Source: Bacteroidota bacterium | Lineage (GTDB): Bacteria > Bacteroidota > Ignavibacteria > UBA10030 | Reading direction: 5' to 3' | DNA length: 15,043 bases | Assembly (NCBI GenBank): GCA_003453835.1 | Contig: DMMN01000183.1 | Span: 445-15,487, forward strand | Shown: piece after piece, positions 13,814-15,043 of the stretch | How positions within the stretch are numbered: position 1 is the first letter of the stretch | Layout: each line of letters starts with the position of its first letter | Position numbers and translations under genes: made by a program | Notes under the pieces: generated by a model | The model's input: the letters and a program-made list of their open reading frames with translations, nothing else | Told to the model about the DNA's origin: nothing | Databases searched by the model: none

Positions 13814-15043
13814 TCAGAAGACTACTTTGATGCTGACGATACCGTACGGCTTCACTGCCACATTTACGCTGTTTCCGCTGTTCACACGTAATGGTTCGAT
13901 TTGCTCTTCGTTGAGCATTGTACTCCACGCTCGCTGAATCGGCCGCTCGAATCGAATGAGACTATTGATCTCGCTTCCAGTCGGATTGCAGACTCTCACG
14001 ATCACTCCTCTTCGATCCTCCGACTCTTTGAGAGCGCTCAACTGGAGATGCGACGGCGTGACCTCAAGAAACGACCTTTCCCACACCGTTTGTTTGTTCT
14101 TGCGCGGGACAACAAGTGGCGGAACAATGAAGTGCTCTACCTCTCTGAGAAGCGAGGCCCATGAGTTATCGTTGTTTGGCGCATACGGAAAGAGGGAATA
14201 CTCGAAGACATGTGTGCCAGGACATTGAGCCTCTGGAGTTTCGTTCCACCATCCTGCTGCCCCGCCGGGTCGAGTGATAAGATCTCTCCCGGAGAGTTTT
14301 CCCACGCAACGGAGCAAGGTTAGCGCAAGCACCCCCGGTTCACGGACCTTCAGTTCATACTCCGGCAGACCTTTTACGATCAGTGCAAATCCTTTCGTTC
14401 CATCGCCGAGCGCAACGAAACGCTGCATCGGGGCGACCATTGCAGGGTGTTCGTAGGGAAACTGGGCCACGTCATATTCCGGGTGTTTCCGTTCCACGAC
14501 GGCAAAGGGCGTGTCGGCAAACGACTTGTTCGTCTCGATCCCGGTTGCAAAAACCACCCGCAAACGATGATCTTTAATAGAGTTGTGGACCGTCGTCCTC
14601 ACATCGACCCTGCGTGAGCCCGAAGTCAGGGAGATCACCGTTGAGATGAGGAGTTTCGCTTTTTTCAATGAACGACTCCCTGCATCCTTCGACGCCGAGG
14701 CCGGAACAACCATTCCGTGATCAATTTGCAGGGCGGCTCTCAGGGGGCCGCTTTCCGTAACTTGAATGTCGGGAATTCCCTGGTGTGAATAGTACCACTC
14801 GTCGTCTTGAGGGTATGAATAGGTGTACTCGTCCCCGACGTCTCCGGAATCTTCAAAATAGTTCAGATTCTCGTAAACAAGTCCCGAGCTCTTGTCCGTG
14901 AGTTGTACCGAACCGTCTACATTGGCGTCGACCCTCAGAAGCTCATTCTCGATGAACTTCGGACCACCTTGCACTCCAGAACTGTAGCGTGGAAATGCGG
15001 ATGTTTTGAGAATGTTCAGCCCTCTCCAGCCCATCGGCGGAAC
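13814..15043 (-). CDS. Glycoside hydrolase family 38 (alpha-mannosidase-like), C-terminal 410 residues only
   Basis: The frame is open from the window's right edge to its stop at 13814, so the N-terminal catalytic domain lies outside. What remains is the GH38 C-terminal beta-sandwich: FIENELLRVDANVDGSVQL, then LTDKSSGLVYENLNYFEDSG, GDVGDEYTYSYP, VRTTVHNSIKDHRLRVVF, FVALGDGTKGFALIVKGLPE and THVFEYSLFPYA. These match the layout of bacterial alpha-mannosidases and MngB-type mannosylglycerate hydrolases. The family cleaves alpha-mannosides; the catalytic aspartates cannot be checked here. It is the first visible gene of the series, with 48 bases before the aldolase, so it may head the same transcript. 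An ATG at 15034 is only internal. Confidence 0.88.
   Translation of the reverse strand, partial: VPPMGWRGLNILKTSAFPRYSSGVQGGPKFIENELLRVDANVDGSVQLTDKSSGLVYENLNYFEDSGDVGDEYTYSYPQDDEWYYSHQGIPDIQVTESGPLRAALQIDHGMVVPASASKDAGSRSLKKAKLLISTVISLTSGSRRVDVRTTVHNSIKDHRLRVVFATGIETNKSFADTPFAVVERKHPEYDVAQFPYEHPAMVAPMQRFVALGDGTKGFALIVKGLPEYELKVREPGVLALTLLRCVGKLSGRDLITRPGGAAGWWNETPEAQCPGTHVFEYSLFPYAPNNDNSWASLLREVEHFIVPPLVVPRKNKQTVWERSFLEVTPSHLQLSALKESEDRRGVIVRVCNPTGSEINSLIRFERPIQRAWSTMLNEEQIEPLRVNSGNSVNVAVKPYGIVSIKVVF

Overview
All supportable genes in this 15 kb window lie on the minus strand, so transcription runs from high to low coordinates. The window is a dense catabolic island of fifteen genes. Both edge genes are cut: a GH38 alpha-mannosidase at the right and a UroD-family protein at the left. 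No rRNA, tRNA, CRISPR array, transposase or phage gene was seen, and no gap between genes exceeds 300 bases. The largest gaps are about 160 bases (8402-8562) and 92 bases (6516-6607). No transporter and no transcription regulator is visible.

The organism is an uncultured-type bacterium of moderate GC. Signal peptides ending near 'SQ' and 'AQ', a secreted GH3 enzyme, GH38, and many GTG/TTG starts are compatible with the Bacteroidota/Ignavibacteria (FCB) side of the tree. This is a weak inference with no marker gene behind it.

Layout in transcription order. (1) 15043-12935: GH38 mannosidase (C-terminal part), then a class I LsrF/FbaB-type aldolase. (2) 12933-8563: a Gfo/Idh/MocA oxidoreductase, a two-domain ferritin-like protein with DUF455-like C-terminal half, a fumarylacetoacetate-hydrolase-family enzyme, and an enolase-superfamily enzyme related to N-succinylamino acid racemase/OSBS. 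All are tightly spaced. (3) About 160 bases with two hairpins, then a secreted GH3 glycosidase. (4) 6515-2416: a dihydroorotate/dihydropyrimidine dehydrogenase-like flavoprotein, a separate 2x[4Fe-4S] ferredoxin, an HxGTHxDxPxH metal-dependent hydrolase ('cyclase'), an M20 amidohydrolase, and a ROK sugar kinase lacking the usual zinc cysteines. Four of these genes abut or overlap by a few bases. (5) 2397-1: a secreted lyase-like gene that reads in three frames, a 1-phosphofructokinase/tagatose-6-P-kinase-type PfkB kinase, and a UroD/MtaA-family protein.

The glycosidases, kinases and aldolase suggest breakdown of a glycan or glycoconjugate followed by sugar phosphorylation and cleavage. The middle modules would handle an unusual acidic or N-acylated moiety. 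The most novel-looking unit is flavoprotein, ferredoxin, HxGTHxDxPxH hydrolase and M20 amidohydrolase. It resembles in logic a reductive ring-opening and deacylation route, as in pyrimidine or hydantoin degradation, but with different enzyme families at the hydrolytic steps. Three separate sites look like single-base indels next to short homopolymers (near 1963, near 1895, and at 8410-8418). They may be assembly errors or real gene decay.
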